Shown: positions 16,065-25,874, counted from the stretch's first letter. The stretch: DNA of 64,000 nucleotides from Clostridiales bacterium (GCA_023667345.1 JAMPAF010000003.1:60189-124188), one strand, 5' to 3'. The notes: generated from the letters alone by a model not told the origin. A program made the numbers and translations.

Positions 16065-16461
16065 AGATAATCTCCCTGTTCGACGCGCTTATTTTCTTGA
16101 TAGTGACCGATTTGCAGTTTTCGGGCAGAGCGTCGGCAATATTTTCCGCCCATTCTATAAGGCACACGCCGTCGCCGTGAAAATAGTCGGTCAAGCCCAA
16201 GCCTTCGGCTTGCGCACCGCTTGTCAAGCGGTAGCAGTCGTAGTGGTACAACTTGCCGTCGTAGTCGTTCATGTACGCGTAGGTGGGGCTTAAAATTTCG
16301 TCCTTGATACCCAAACCTTTCGCGACGCCCTTTACAAAGACCGTCTTGCCCGCGCCCATATCGCCGTAAAGCAACACGACGTCGCCCGCGCGGAGGGTCT
16401 TTGCATATTCCTTTGCAAATGAAACCGTAGCCTTTTCGCTACCCGATAAAAAAATTGCCAT
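16057..16461 (-). CDS. tsaE: tRNA threonylcarbamoyladenosine synthesis ATPase TsaE
   Basis: P-loop ATPase that drives turnover of the TsaB-TsaD complex. The 134-aa protein has the Walker A GDMGAGKTVFVKG, the family's SPTYAYMNDY and the LYHYDCYRL strand, then LIEWAENI. Length is typical. It is the first gene of the tsaE-tsaB-rimI-hydrolase-MurF-like run. No clear promoter is visible in the 77 bp to the AT-rich island upstream. Confidence 0.95.
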   Translation of the reverse strand: MAIFLSGSEKATVSFAKEYAKTLRAGDVVLLYGDMGAGKTVFVKGVAKGLGIKDEILSPTYAYMNDYDGKLYHYDCYRLTSGAQAEGLGLTDYFHGDGVCLIEWAENIADALPENCKSVTIKKISASNREIICE

Positions 16462-16538
16462 TGCAATCGGTATAACCGAAACGTATTTGTCTCGGTTAAC
16501 TCCTTTTTTTATTTTTAATATCAGAATCTTAAAAATTT

Positions 16539-16886
16539 TTATAAAATGGTATTTCTGTTTGAAATTGCAACCTTTATTTCATTTATCCGTTTCACTATTT
16601 CTACTTTCCCGAAGTTTTCTGTTTCCAATACGTTGCCGCTATTTCTTTCGAGAAATGCTTGCAAAGTACATAATTTAGCTTTGATAAGTTCGTCATATTC
16701 AATAACATCCGCATTTTCCGAAGGAATAAGATATTTAAGTTTTTCCTGCAGAATCTTAAGTTCGTTGCATAAGCCGAATTTACCTTCCGCAAGCACGAGT
16801 AAGGCGTTTACCGATTTGCTGTTTTCAGCGATAAGCTCTCTGTCGTTTAAACGCTGTTCTGTTTTCTTTTTCGAAAATAAACTCAT
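16539..16886 (-). CDS. Unassigned 115-aa soluble protein (island gene 3)
   Basis: I do not recognise this family. The sequence begins MSLFSKKKTEQRLNDREL, is charged, has no membrane segment, and is predicted mainly helical, with heptad-like stretches (ELKILQEKLKYLI, VEIVKRINEIK). The start MSLFSKKK closely resembles the start MFSKKKSQII of the SPFH gene in the same operon. It follows the surface protein gene by 14 bp and is the last gene before tsaE. Its low GC, like its two partners, sets it off from the house-keeping genes on both sides. A cytosolic adaptor for the other two products is a guess. Confidence 0.65.
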   Translation of the reverse strand: MSLFSKKKTEQRLNDRELIAENSKSVNALLVLAEGKFGLCNELKILQEKLKYLIPSENADVIEYDELIKAKLCTLQAFLERNSGNVLETENFGKVEIVKRINEIKVAISNRNTIL

Positions 16887-16900
16887 AACTAATTATCTCC

Positions 16901-19123
16901 CTAATTATTCTGTTCGGCAAATAACAGAGCTATTGCCCCTTCATTATCCGTCCAATACCATTTATCAAAGCTCACATCTGTACTCACCAGTAGAGTAAAA
17001 GAGTTTTCCGCAATGTTTTTAAAATTCTGATACGAAGCATTTGAACCACTGCAATTTATAGTCGTTTTTACTCCTATTAAATTACTTGGAACAGTCGAAT
17101 TGGTAAGTCCCATCATACACCCGTGATATGTAAAGCCTTGACCGTTGCTGTAGTCTCCCACTTCCCTGTTAGGTGTTAGGGTATTATTTATTACAATATC
17201 TCTCGTTATCGTCGTACTTACTGCATGTCCGATTATGCCACCTACGACTGGAAAGGGTTGTCCGGCATGGTTACCCCACGCTGAATTCAATGTTTTACTT
17301 GTCGCTGTAATTATGTTGTTTTCGGTAAGACAGTCTATAATGTTGGATTTGTCGGAATAACCGCTTATACCCGCGCAACGTGCCGTATTACTTATATTAT
17401 TGTATCGCGACCATGTATCACTGTTTAAATTGCAGTTTGTAACATAACAACGCTGTATGGCACCTTCCCTTACTACTCCGCAGATTCCGCCAACATTACT
17501 TGCAAATTCCGAATCTTTATAAATATCCTGTTGCGCGCTCACACTTATCGAAATACTGCAACTTACAGCTCTGCAATTTATAATATTGCCGTTACTATAT
17601 CCGGCTATCGCCCCCGCATGCACATTCCGTTGCCAAGGCGCATAATCGAATTTTGTTACCGAGCCTTCCTTGCCTATCTGTAAGTTTTTAACAGTTGCGC
17701 CTGTAAGAAGTTGCCCGATAAATCCGGTGGCACTGTCTATGCTCCAAAAATCGGCCGCTGTATTTACTTTGAAATTATAAATAGCGTGACAGCCGCCGTC
17801 AATAGTTCCCTGAAACGAATTAATTACTTTCCAATACGCTCCGCCCAAATCAATATCGTTTAATATGAGATACTTCCCGTTTGTATTGGAAGAGATTATT
17901 CTCAATTCTTCTGCATTTTTTATATATGTAAACCCGTCATACTTTGAGTCGCGTATCCAATGAGCTGATAAATATAAATCATGCGCAACTGCCAAAGAGA
18001 AATTATACTCATTGCCCTCGCTGTACCAACCATCGAAAACGTACCCGAATCTTTCTTTCGGCTCTTCCGGTTGACTTACGCACTCTCCCCATTTTACCGT
18101 ACGAATGTCGCTCGACTGACTGATACCGTCAGAGAAAGTCACCCTCAATTTTCTCTCGGCAATAGCAATCAAACTTAAATTATCGGTACTGAATTCAATG
18201 CTTTCAAGCGATACGGAGATATCGGATATTTCTTCATAAGCCCCAGAATTATCTATCAAATAAATACCTATACACTCTTTATTGTAACCATTAGGTACAG
18301 GTATAGTAACCGCAACTTTAGAGTGGGGGTTAGCAATCGCACCGCTTTTATACAAATTAATCTCGTAGACTTCGAATTTCACTGCTATATCGTCTAATGC
18401 GGTGCCAACGACATTGTATTTCGGAGTATTTTTCTCAACATCTTGTACAGATAACGTTACGGAAAATTTATCAAAAATCCCGTACGCGGAATTATTTATC
18501 CGTACGCTTACACCTGTTTTATCGTCCCTTATTACGGGACAGTAGAAAAAGAAAACGAGAAAGACAGTTAGCAATATCGCTATAACACTCGTAAAAATGA
18601 GTGATATGACGAGTTTTTTCTTCTTTTTATTTTTGCTTTTCAGATTATTTTGCCGTTTTTCATATTCGTTGCAATAATCTTTATAAAGCTTTTCATATCC
18701 ATCCGTACGAGTTTTATCTGTGGAATCTACAGCATATGATTCCGAAACTTTTTTATATTCCCTTTCCGCTTCTTCATATTGATTAAAATCTTTAAAATTG
18801 TTAGTTAGAAATATAATTTTATACCAATGGTAAACAGGGTCAATATCAGCTATCGACGAATATGAATTTACAAGCAATTTTAATCCGTCACGCGCCTCGC
18901 TTAACGAACCTTCACCAAGAGAAGCTGTTTCCATTACGGCAGTTACCTTACTACGGTCGGCAACATATCTGTCAACTATATCTGAGCCCTCGCCTTGCGC
19001 TAAAAATTTTGCACCGCACACTTTACATGTGCATCTGGTAAAGCCGCTTAAAATATGTTCTTTTTCAAGCTCTTTTCCGCCGCATCCGAAACATTTTATG
19101 TCTTCTACGTATTTAAAAGCCAT
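16901..19123 (-). CDS. Zinc-ribbon / single-TM / InlB-repeat / beta-helix surface protein (island gene 2)
   Basis: A 740-aa protein, apparently spanning the membrane once. Residues 11-36 form a zinc ribbon (CFGC and CKVC). Residues 60-165 are a helical, tetratricopeptide-like region ending in a lysine cluster. The single helix is at about 171-195 (VISLIFTSVIAILLTVFLV). Outside are an Ig-like region (about 200-340), one InlB B-repeat (about 347-392, GYVFDGWYSEG) and a GLUG-type right-handed beta-helix of several turns (GAIAGYSNG, GGICGVV, GISGYSD, GGIIGHA). No signal peptide or LPXTG anchor is present. The cytosolic zinc ribbon plus TM recalls Bacillus YdjG/YdjH. It probably links an outside sensor to the SPFH partner; this is inference. 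Confidence 0.75.
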   Translation of the reverse strand: MAFKYVEDIKCFGCGGKELEKEHILSGFTRCTCKVCGAKFLAQGEGSDIVDRYVADRSKVTAVMETASLGEGSLSEARDGLKLLVNSYSSIADIDPVYHWYKIIFLTNNFKDFNQYEEAEREYKKVSESYAVDSTDKTRTDGYEKLYKDYCNEYEKRQNNLKSKNKKKKKLVISLIFTSVIAILLTVFLVFFFYCPVIRDDKTGVSVRINNSAYGIFDKFSVTLSVQDVEKNTPKYNVVGTALDDIAVKFEVYEINLYKSGAIANPHSKVAVTIPVPNGYNKECIGIYLIDNSGAYEEISDISVSLESIEFSTDNLSLIAIAERKLRVTFSDGISQSSDIRTVKWGECVSQPEEPKERFGYVFDGWYSEGNEYNFSLAVAHDLYLSAHWIRDSKYDGFTYIKNAEELRIISSNTNGKYLILNDIDLGGAYWKVINSFQGTIDGGCHAIYNFKVNTAADFWSIDSATGFIGQLLTGATVKNLQIGKEGSVTKFDYAPWQRNVHAGAIAGYSNGNIINCRAVSCSISISVSAQQDIYKDSEFASNVGGICGVVREGAIQRCYVTNCNLNSDTWSRYNNISNTARCAGISGYSDKSNIIDCLTENNIITATSKTLNSAWGNHAGQPFPVVGGIIGHAVSTTITRDIVINNTLTPNREVGDYSNGQGFTYHGCMMGLTNSTVPSNLIGVKTTINCSGSNASYQNFKNIAENSFTLLVSTDVSFDKWYWTDNEGAIALLFAEQNN

Positions 19124-19144
19124 ATTGCCTCACTTTTGTTAATT

Positions 19145-20182
19145 TTATAGTTTCTTTCCGCAATTTGCACAAAACAAAGCAGTATAATTGTTAGCTTTAC
19201 CGCAATTCGGACAAACAATCGGTTCTTTACTGACACGTTTACCGCAATTAGGGCAAAATTTGTCGGCAGGTTTATACTCGGTTCCGCAATCCGGACATTT
19301 GCAAATTTTAATCTCGGATTTTGCCTCGGTTGGTTTTTTATGACTACCTACAACCTTTAACACCTCATAATAGGCGGCTCTGTCTTGTAATTCGAGTTGA
19401 CGAAGATATTTCTCACGTTCCCATTGTTTATCGTCGAGCCTTTCCAATTCCGCAAGATATTCTTTTAATTTATCTTGCCTTTGTTTATCAGCTGCGGCGG
19501 ATTCGATTTTATTCATATCTTCGGCGAGCATATTGATTTCAGCTATTTTAAAGTTATGTAGACTCAACCCCCAATCACGCTCAAACATCGGACTAAGTAG
19601 TTCGCCCATACATTCGCCGATTAATTTTTTATTCGCCGTAAAACGGTCATATGTAAGATTCTTTTGTTCTACGATTCTAAAAAACGAGTCGGTAAATTCA
19701 GTTGCTACCGTTTCACTGAATCTCTTTTTAAACTCGTCTAAATTAAATTCCTTCTTAAAACCTACGACTTTACGAAAAAATTGTTCGGGATTAGAAACGG
19801 AAACGTCGAATTCTCCGTTTGCACCTACCGTCACAACTTTATTACTTACCGCATCCCGATACATTAATCTGTTCGGAGTACCCCATTTAATTAAAACCTG
19901 TGTATCCTTAGGAATATATATGACCTCGACGGACATACCTTGCTTCCAGTTTTTAATTTCTTTTTTATCGTCGAAAACATCATATGTACCGCTTTTATAA
20001 TAACGAACGTCTCCGCCACCCTTAATGACTATAGCACTATGTGTAATAGGAACCTCGATACGCGCTTCGGCGGAAGTTACTATATCGTTTACACGGACAA
20101 ATAAAATTTCGTTATCATCAATTTTTGCGTTACATAAATTTTGTTCGAATTTAATTATTTGGCTTTTCTTTTTCGAGAACAT
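19145..20182 (-). CDS. SPFH/band-7 protein with two C-terminal zinc ribbons, YdjI-like (island gene 1)
   Basis: A 345-aa protein of the virion-core/YdjI class. The SPFH domain spans about residues 25-235, then come a helical linker, then two zinc ribbons: CPDC...CPNCGKR and CPNC...CANCGKK. It lacks a membrane helix, like YdjI, which is recruited to the membrane in the Bacillus PspA (ydjFGHI) stress system. Here no pspA-like gene is next to it. It is the first gene of the three-gene operon and has its own promoter. GGGGGGTGT precedes the ATG. A role in membrane stress or membrane-domain assembly is inferred from the family. Confidence 0.8.
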   Translation of the reverse strand: MFSKKKSQIIKFEQNLCNAKIDDNEILFVRVNDIVTSAEARIEVPITHSAIVIKGGGDVRYYKSGTYDVFDDKKEIKNWKQGMSVEVIYIPKDTQVLIKWGTPNRLMYRDAVSNKVVTVGANGEFDVSVSNPEQFFRKVVGFKKEFNLDEFKKRFSETVATEFTDSFFRIVEQKNLTYDRFTANKKLIGECMGELLSPMFERDWGLSLHNFKIAEINMLAEDMNKIESAAADKQRQDKLKEYLAELERLDDKQWEREKYLRQLELQDRAAYYEVLKVVGSHKKPTEAKSEIKICKCPDCGTEYKPADKFCPNCGKRVSKEPIVCPNCGKANNYTALFCANCGKKL

Positions 20183-20223
20183 TGTTCACACCCCCCATTT
20201 TCGTTAGTTTAATAATTTTTGCT

Positions 20224-20252
20224 ATTATAACACCAAATGATAAAATTATCAA
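20224..20252 (-). promoter_or_regulatory. Promoter of the SPFH island
   Basis: Minus-strand TTGATA (20247-20252), 17 bp, TATAAT (20224-20229), 42 bp upstream of the SPFH start. Confidence 0.65.
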
Positions 20253-20278
20253 CTATATTTATACCGCCGTAAAAGTTA

Positions 20279-20311
20279 AAGCCCGTAGCGTTACAAGCTC
20301 GGGCTTTTTCG
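20279..20311. terminator. Terminator after trxA
   Basis: AAAGCCCG-T-AGC and GCTCGGGCTTT form an 11-bp stem with one bulge, flanked by T-rich sequence on both strands. It closes the hisS-trxA unit and insulates the SPFH island promoter. Confidence 0.75.
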
Positions 20312-20330
20312 TCTTTATCAAATTGAATTT

Positions 20331-20642
20331 TTACAAAACGCCGTTTAAAAAGTCCTCGGTTTCGGACTGCGAGGTGTAGCCCACCGACTTGTCCGCAAGC
20401 TCGCCGCCCTTGAATACGCCCACCATGGGTATGCTCATAACGCCGTAGCGCGCCGCAAGCTCAAAGCTCTCGTCCACGTTCACCTTGACGAATTTGGCGT
20501 CCGTGAACTTTTCGCTGCACTTTTCGATGACGGGCGCAAGCATTTTGCAAGGTCCGCACCAGTCGGCATAAAAGTCGCACACAATGGGTTGTTCGCCCGC
20601 GATAAGTTCGTCGAATTTTTCCACATTTACTTTTTCTACCAT
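20331..20642 (-). CDS. trxA: Thioredoxin
   Basis: Small dithiol-disulfide oxidoreductase of the cytosol. The 103-aa sequence has the active site DWCGPCKML (Cys29, Cys32), the cis-proline loop SIPMVGVF and normal length. Start MVEKVNVEKF with AGGGTAAAATT upstream. It follows hisS by 13 bp, so the two are likely cotranscribed; that pairing is not a conserved operon I recognise. Confidence 0.95.
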   Translation of the reverse strand: MVEKVNVEKFDELIAGEQPIVCDFYADWCGPCKMLAPVIEKCSEKFTDAKFVKVNVDESFELAARYGVMSIPMVGVFKGGELADKSVGYTSQSETEDFLNGVL

Positions 20643-20655
20643 AATTTTACCCTCT

Positions 20656-21900
20656 TTACTTATTATCTGTCAAAAATTTGTAAATATCCGCGAACGCAAC
20701 CTCACAAGTCGTTCCGTCCGACATTTTCTTTATATTGCACTTGCCGCTTGCCATTTCGCTTTCGCCGATGACCGCAACGAAACGCGCGCTAATCTTATCC
20801 GCATATTTGAACTGCGCCTTTACGGAGCGTTCCATCAAGTCGCACTCCGCCGCAACGCCCTGCGTGCGCAGACAGTTTACTATTTCAAACGCCTTCTTGC
20901 GGGTCACTCCGTCCATACCCGCGATATAGATATCCGGCACGGGAGATTCGGGCGCGTTTATTCCCGCAAGCAGAAGCCGCTCTATCCCCGCGCCGAAGCC
21001 GACCGCGGGCACGTTGCCGCCGCCGAGCTGGGCGATAAGACCGTCGTATCTGCCTCCGCCGCAGATGGTGCCTTGCGTGCCCACCTCGGTGGAAACAAAC
21101 TCGAAAACGGTGCGCGAATAGTAGTCTAAACCCCGTACTATGCGCGAATTAACGACAAATTCAACGTTCAGCGCGGTCAGATATTCCTTGACCTTTTCGA
21201 AGTGCTCCCTACACTCGGGGCAAAGGTAATCGGTGATTTCGGGCGCGCCTTCGGTGTACTTTTTACAGCCCTCTTCCTTGCAATCGAGCATGCGCAATGG
21301 GTTCTTTTCGAAGCGGTCGTTGCACGTTGCGCACATCTCGGAAAGGTGCGGGCGGAAGTACTCTTTAAGCGCCCTGTTGTACTCTGCGCGGCAGGTTTTA
21401 CAGCCTATGGAATTAATTTCCAGCCGCGCGCCCTTTATGCCGAGCTTTTCCAAAAAGGTGTGCGCCGCGAAGATAACCTCCGCGTCCGCTTCGGGCTTGT
21501 CGCTCCCGAACATTTCGATACCGAACTGGTGGAACTCGCGAAGGCGACCCTTTTGCGGGCGTTCGTAGCGGTAACAGGGCGTTATGTAAAACGCCTTTAA
21601 GGGCAACGCGGAATTTTGCAAGCCGTTCTCGATAAACGACCGCGCAACCCCCGCCGTGCCCTCCGGCTTTAATGTTATCGACCTTCCGCCCTTGTCCTCG
21701 AAGGTGTACATTTCCTTATTTACGACGTCGGTCGTTTCGCCCACGCCGCGGAGAAAGAGCTCGGTGTGCTCGAACACGGGCGTGCGCATTTCCTTTAAGC
21801 CGAAGCACCGCGCAGTACCGCGCGCCGTCTCCTCGACGAACTGCCATACATAGCTTTGGTCGGGCAAAACGTCCTTTGTGCCCTTTGGAATGTTAATCAT
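20656..21900 (-). CDS. hisS: Histidyl-tRNA synthetase
   Basis: Charges tRNA-His. The 414-aa class II synthetase shows motif 2 (CYRYERPQKGRLREFHQFG), the histidine-A motif GLDYYSRTVFEF and motif 3 (GFGAGIERLLL), followed by the anticodon-binding domain. Length is standard. AAGGAGC lies upstream of the ATG. I looked for a T-box leader in the 190 bp upstream and saw none; the gap holds AATTCTTAATTC-type units only. Confidence 0.97.
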   Translation of the reverse strand: MINIPKGTKDVLPDQSYVWQFVEETARGTARCFGLKEMRTPVFEHTELFLRGVGETTDVVNKEMYTFEDKGGRSITLKPEGTAGVARSFIENGLQNSALPLKAFYITPCYRYERPQKGRLREFHQFGIEMFGSDKPEADAEVIFAAHTFLEKLGIKGARLEINSIGCKTCRAEYNRALKEYFRPHLSEMCATCNDRFEKNPLRMLDCKEEGCKKYTEGAPEITDYLCPECREHFEKVKEYLTALNVEFVVNSRIVRGLDYYSRTVFEFVSTEVGTQGTICGGGRYDGLIAQLGGGNVPAVGFGAGIERLLLAGINAPESPVPDIYIAGMDGVTRKKAFEIVNCLRTQGVAAECDLMERSVKAQFKYADKISARFVAVIGESEMASGKCNIKKMSDGTTCEVAFADIYKFLTDNK

Positions 21901-22091
21901 AAAAGCTCCTTTAATCAGGAATTCGGAATTAAGGTAATTTTAATGTAGAATGTAGAATGCAGAATGCAGAATTAAGAATAGCGGTCGTATTATTAAAAAA
22001 TTATTCCTTAGCTTAATTCTAAATTCTTAGTTCTGTCCCACGCTTGCGTGGCACGAAGCGTAGCGAAGTAATTCTTAATTGAATTAAGTTC

Positions 22092-23990
22092 TTATTTCCC
22101 GAAGTATTTTTCAAGCGCTTTTATCGCGTCGGGGTCGCCGTTTTTTGCCGCAAGAGACCAAAAATCACGCGCCTTTTCTTCATCCTTTTTTACGCCTATG
22201 CCGAAATAGTAGCACCGCGCAACCCGCTCGTCCGCGGCGGGGCAGTCGCTCGTGTACTTGCTCACGTCGTCGTAGAGGTGGAACGCATATTCTTCGTCCT
22301 TTTCAACGCCCAGCCCCAAGCGGTAGCAATCGCCGAGACCGACGTTTGAGAGATAGTTATACCCCTTGTCGCTTCCGTAATACAGTTGCTCGTCGTAGTC
22401 GAATATAGACTCCTCGTACCAATAAGCGGCTTTTTCATAATCCCGCTCCGTGCCGACGCCGTTAAAATACATATCGCCGACCTTTCTGCGCGCCCTCGCG
22501 TGGTCGCGTTCCGCCGCACTGTAAAACCAGTTAAACGCCCTTTTTTCGTCGCGCTCTACGCCGAAGCCGCCTTCCTCATAGATATCGCCGAGCATCGCAG
22601 CCGCACACGCGCCAGCAGAAGAGTGGTGCTCTAATCCGTGCGTGCATCGTGCAAGCGGCTCTAAAATTTCAACCGCTTTGGCATAATTTTTATCGACGGC
22701 TAAGCCCTCGAAATAAAACGTAGCAAGCTCCGCCCGCGCCTCTAACGACCCGTTTTTGACAAGCTCGTTATACCAATAGAAAGCTCTTTCGTAATTTTCC
22801 TTTTCTGCGGCGGTATTCTTTTCGACGTCCTCGCCGCGGTTTATCGCAAAACCGCACTTTCTCGCCGCCTCGAAATACTCGTCCGCAACGTGCTCCTGCG
22901 CTTTTACGTCGCCGTTTTCAGCCGCACGCAGAAACCAATAGCGCGACCTGTCCTCGTTGCGGCACGCGGAATTTTTAAAAAGGCCCGCAACCTTGCGCTT
23001 TACGTACCCGTCGCCCCACTCGCCTATCTTTTCGAAAATTTCGACGCAGAATTTAAGGTCCTTTTCGCGCCCCTGCCCGTACTCGTAGCACGAGGCAATG
23101 GCGAGCACCGCATCGGGATAGCCGCCGTGCGCCGCCTCGGTGACGAGCGCGTAGCCCTTTTCCTCATCCTTTTGCACGCCGTGCCCGTTGGCATAGCACT
23201 TGCCCAGCCAATACTTAGCGGCAAAATCGTTTTCGTCCGCCTCTGCACGCGCCTTGGCGCACGAAAAAGCGCGGCTGTAATATTCGGCGCTCTTTTCAGC
23301 GTCGCGCCCGACGCCCCAACCGATGCTGTACAGGCTCCCCAGCCGCAACAGAGCGTGCGTATTGCCGCTTTCGGCGGCGGACTTATACCACTTTTCCGCC
23401 AGCAAATAGGCGCTCATGCCGAGCCCGCGGTAATAGGCGTCCCAAGCTATATCGCCAAGAGCGCACTGCGCCTCTTCGTCGCCTTTTTGCGCGCGAACTA
23501 CAAGTTCGTGCTCGGGAAATTTCAAATCGCGGAGAGCTTCCTTGGAATTCAGAAATTCTTCCGAACGCTTAAAAAGCAAATACGCCTCGTGGTCGGATGG
23601 AAAAACGCCGTGCCCGTAGTAGTAGCAGCGCCCGAGGCAATATGCGGCGAACCCGTCGCCGCCGTCCGAAGCCTTTTTAAAGTACCTGAACGCCTCTTCG
23701 GAATCCTGCGGCAGAATAGCGCCGTCGTAATACAGCTTGCCGAGATTGCGCATAGCCCTCACACTGCCGCCGTCCGCCGCCTTCTTGTACCAGAAAGCCG
23801 CCTTGTCGCCGTCGCGTATGACGCCGTACCCGTTCGAAGAATAGATATCGCCGAGCACTATCGTCATCTCCTCGTCGCCGTTTAAAGCCGCGTTTAAACA
23901 GTAGCGGAAAGCAAGCTCGTCCTCTCTGCCGAAATAGTCCTCCTCTTCGGAGTAATCGTTTATAAAATCGTCTATATTATAATTTTTCAC
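22092..23990 (-). CDS. Sel1-repeat (SLR/TPR-like) protein
   Basis: A 632-aa soluble protein made almost entirely of Sel1-like repeats of about 36 residues, for example AMRNLGKLYYDGAILP, AAYCLGRCYYYGHGV, AKYWLGKCYANGHGV and CYRLGLGVEKDEEYA. There is no signal peptide, catalytic domain or membrane segment. Sel1 proteins act as scaffolds for protein complexes; which complex is unknown. About 14 repeats can be counted. It stands alone between repeats on both sides. AT-rich spacer and no recognisable promoter precede it. Confidence 0.85.
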   Translation of the reverse strand: MKNYNIDDFINDYSEEEDYFGREDELAFRYCLNAALNGDEEMTIVLGDIYSSNGYGVIRDGDKAAFWYKKAADGGSVRAMRNLGKLYYDGAILPQDSEEAFRYFKKASDGGDGFAAYCLGRCYYYGHGVFPSDHEAYLLFKRSEEFLNSKEALRDLKFPEHELVVRAQKGDEEAQCALGDIAWDAYYRGLGMSAYLLAEKWYKSAAESGNTHALLRLGSLYSIGWGVGRDAEKSAEYYSRAFSCAKARAEADENDFAAKYWLGKCYANGHGVQKDEEKGYALVTEAAHGGYPDAVLAIASCYEYGQGREKDLKFCVEIFEKIGEWGDGYVKRKVAGLFKNSACRNEDRSRYWFLRAAENGDVKAQEHVADEYFEAARKCGFAINRGEDVEKNTAAEKENYERAFYWYNELVKNGSLEARAELATFYFEGLAVDKNYAKAVEILEPLARCTHGLEHHSSAGACAAAMLGDIYEEGGFGVERDEKRAFNWFYSAAERDHARARRKVGDMYFNGVGTERDYEKAAYWYEESIFDYDEQLYYGSDKGYNYLSNVGLGDCYRLGLGVEKDEEYAFHLYDDVSKYTSDCPAADERVARCYYFGIGVKKDEEKARDFWSLAAKNGDPDAIKALEKYFGK

Positions 23991-24041
23991 CGTATTTTTG
24001 AAATATTTTGGTCGAATTAGTTAAATAATTTTTCCATACTG

Positions 24042-24180
24042 TAACCTTCCCCTTAGGGGGAAAGTGGCATTTTCGAGGTACGAGAAAATGTCGAATGAGG
24101 GGTTACTCCGTTATAACCAACCAACCCCTCATCCGCCGCAATCTTAACGGTTGCGGCACCTTCCCCCTAAGGGGAAGGTC
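24042..24180. repeat. Family B MITE-like repeat, copy 1
   Basis: Outer arms AACCTTCCCCTTAGGGGGAA and CACCTTCCCCCTAAGGGG; inner parts are a hairpin GCATTTTCGAGG/GAGAAAATG, TGAGGGGTTA and ACCCCTCATCCG, and a second hairpin GCCGCAA/TTGCGGC. Family B occurs seven times in the window. Between this copy and hslU are tandem AATTCTTAATTC units. Confidence 0.8.
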
Positions 24181-24255
24181 ACAATGCGGTCGTAGTAATT
24201 CTTAATTCTGAATTCTTAATTCTTAATTCTGCATTCTGAATTCTTAATTCTTAAT

Positions 24256-25566
24256 TTACAAAACGTATTTCTTCAAGTCGCGATTTTTAACAATGCTCGA
24301 CAGATGCTCTTCGACGTACTTTTCGTTGACTTCCACCGTGACCACGGGGTAGTCGTTGCCGCCCGCGTTAAACGAAATATCCTCTAAAAGATACTCCATA
24401 ACAGTGTGAAGGCGACGCGCGCCGATATCCTCGCTCGTCGCGTTGATATCCTCTGAAATTTCCGCAATCTTTTCAATCGCGTCGGGCTTGAACTGCAAGT
24501 CAATATTATCCACCGCGAGTAGCGCGGCATACTGCATCGTAATCGCGTTCTGCGGCTGGGTTAAAATGTTTACGAAGTCCTGCTTGGTCAAACTTTTCAG
24601 CTCGACCTGAATGGGGAACCTGCCTTGAAGCTCGGGGATTAAGTCCTCGACCTTTGAAACGTGGAACGCGCCCGCCGCGATAAATAAAATATAGTCCGTC
24701 TTGACCGGTCCGTACTTGGTCATAACCGTACAGCCCTCTACGATGGGCAATATGTCGCGCTGAACGCCCTCGCGGGAGACGTCCGCACCGTGATTGCCCT
24801 TGCCCGCAATCTTGTCTATCTCGTCGATAAAGATAATACCGTCGTTCTCGGCGCGGCGGATAGCCTCCGAATTGACCGCGTCGTTGTCGATAAGCTTGTC
24901 CGCTTCCTCGGCTATTAGCAGATTTTTCGCCTCTTTTACCGAAAGCTTGCGCTTCTTCCTCTTATCCATTCCGAGCCCCGAGAAAATAGAGCCCAAATCT
25001 ATTGCCGCGCCCTGCCCCGGGGAAAGTTCTAACGGCTTGGGGTTGTCGGCAACCTCAATCTCTATGACCGTGTTGTCGTACTTGCCCGCGTGTATGCCGT
25101 CGACGAGGTTCTGCTCGAACAGCTCTTTCGACGTATCGCCCCGCTCCTGCTTCATATTTTCCGCAAGTACCTTTGCGATTTTGCGCTCGGCAATGGCGGT
25201 CGCCTTGTAGCTGACCTCCTGCGTCTTTTCCTCTTTTACAAGGCGGATAGCGCACTCGGCTAAGTCACGGACCATGCTCTCGACGTCCCTGCCCACGTAG
25301 CCGACCTCGGTGTACTTAGTGGCTTCGACCTTTAAAAAGGGCGCCTTTACAAGCTTGGCAAGGCGGCGTGCGATTTCGGTTTTGCCAACGCCCGTGGGAC
25401 CTTTCATTATAATGTTTTTTGGCGTGACCTCGTCCTGCAACTCCTGTGAGAGCTGCGAGCGGCGGTAACGGTTTCTAAGGGCGATTGCGACGGCTTTTTT
25501 GGCTTCGTCCTGCCCTATGATATACTTATTTAACTCGTGTACGATTTGTTTGGGTGTTAAGTCCAC
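24256..25566 (-). CDS. hslU: ATP-dependent protease ATPase subunit HslU (ClpY)
   Basis: AAA+ unfoldase of the HslUV protease. The 436-aa protein begins [18 protein letters not shown], has Walker [15 protein letters not shown], the pore motif [14 protein letters not shown] and Walker B FIDEIDKI, and ends in the short C-terminal tail that docks into HslV. Length is slightly below the Escherichia coli protein because the I-domain is moderate. It follows hslV on the same strand, but 308 bp containing a family E repeat separate them, unlike the tight hslVU pairs elsewhere. Confidence 0.97.
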   Translation of the reverse strand: MDLTPKQIVHELNKYIIGQDEAKKAVAIALRNRYRRSQLSQELQDEVTPKNIIMKGPTGVGKTEIARRLAKLVKAPFLKVEATKYTEVGYVGRDVESMVRDLAECAIRLVKEEKTQEVSYKATAIAERKIAKVLAENMKQERGDTSKELFEQNLVDGIHAGKYDNTVIEIEVADNPKPLELSPGQGAAIDLGSIFSGLGMDKRKKRKLSVKEAKNLLIAEEADKLIDNDAVNSEAIRRAENDGIIFIDEIDKIAGKGNHGADVSREGVQRDILPIVEGCTVMTKYGPVKTDYILFIAAGAFHVSKVEDLIPELQGRFPIQVELKSLTKQDFVNILTQPQNAITMQYAALLAVDNIDLQFKPDAIEKIAEISEDINATSEDIGARRLHTVMEYLLEDISFNAGGNDYPVVTVEVNEKYVEEHLSSIVKNRDLKKYVL

Positions 25567-25649
25567 GGTGTTACTCCTTTATCAATTCGGAATTATGAAT
25601 GCGTAATGCGTAATTATGCTAAGGAATAATTATTAAAATAATTCGACCT

Positions 25650-25803
25650 TAGACTTGGTGTCTTCTTTCAGTGCCGTTAGGCACTTAAAGAGGAAACTCC
25701 CGCGTAGCGGGTAAAGGTAATATTATTCAAAAAATTACCTTCCGACGCCTACGGCGCCACCTTCCTCTTTAAAAATTTTTGCAAAATTTTGAAAGAAGAC
25801 GGC
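25650..25803. repeat. Family E repeat, copy 2 (between hslV and hslU)
   Basis: Contains TTGGTGTCTTCTTTCA, CTCCCGCGTAGCGGG, ATTACCTTCCGACGCC and CCACCTTCCTCTTTAAA. It interrupts what is normally a tight operon; read-through is needed for cotranscription. Confidence 0.75.
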
Positions 25804-25874
25804 AAGTGAATAGGGAAAATTTATTTAAATATTTACCTTAATTCCGAATTACGAATTCCTAATTCAGCATTATT

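Noticed and set aside
21901-22091. Possible T-box leader upstream of hisS.
   Set aside because: No GGTGGNACC-type antiterminator core and no specifier stem; only AATTCTTAATTC-like units are present.
22890-23885. Long open frame (331 codons) opposite the Sel1 gene; similar long shadows lie opposite nrdD (1630-2328) and the YhhQ gene (60780-61712).
   Set aside because: They are antisense to well-supported genes, have low-complexity composition typical of reverse frames, and no start signals.
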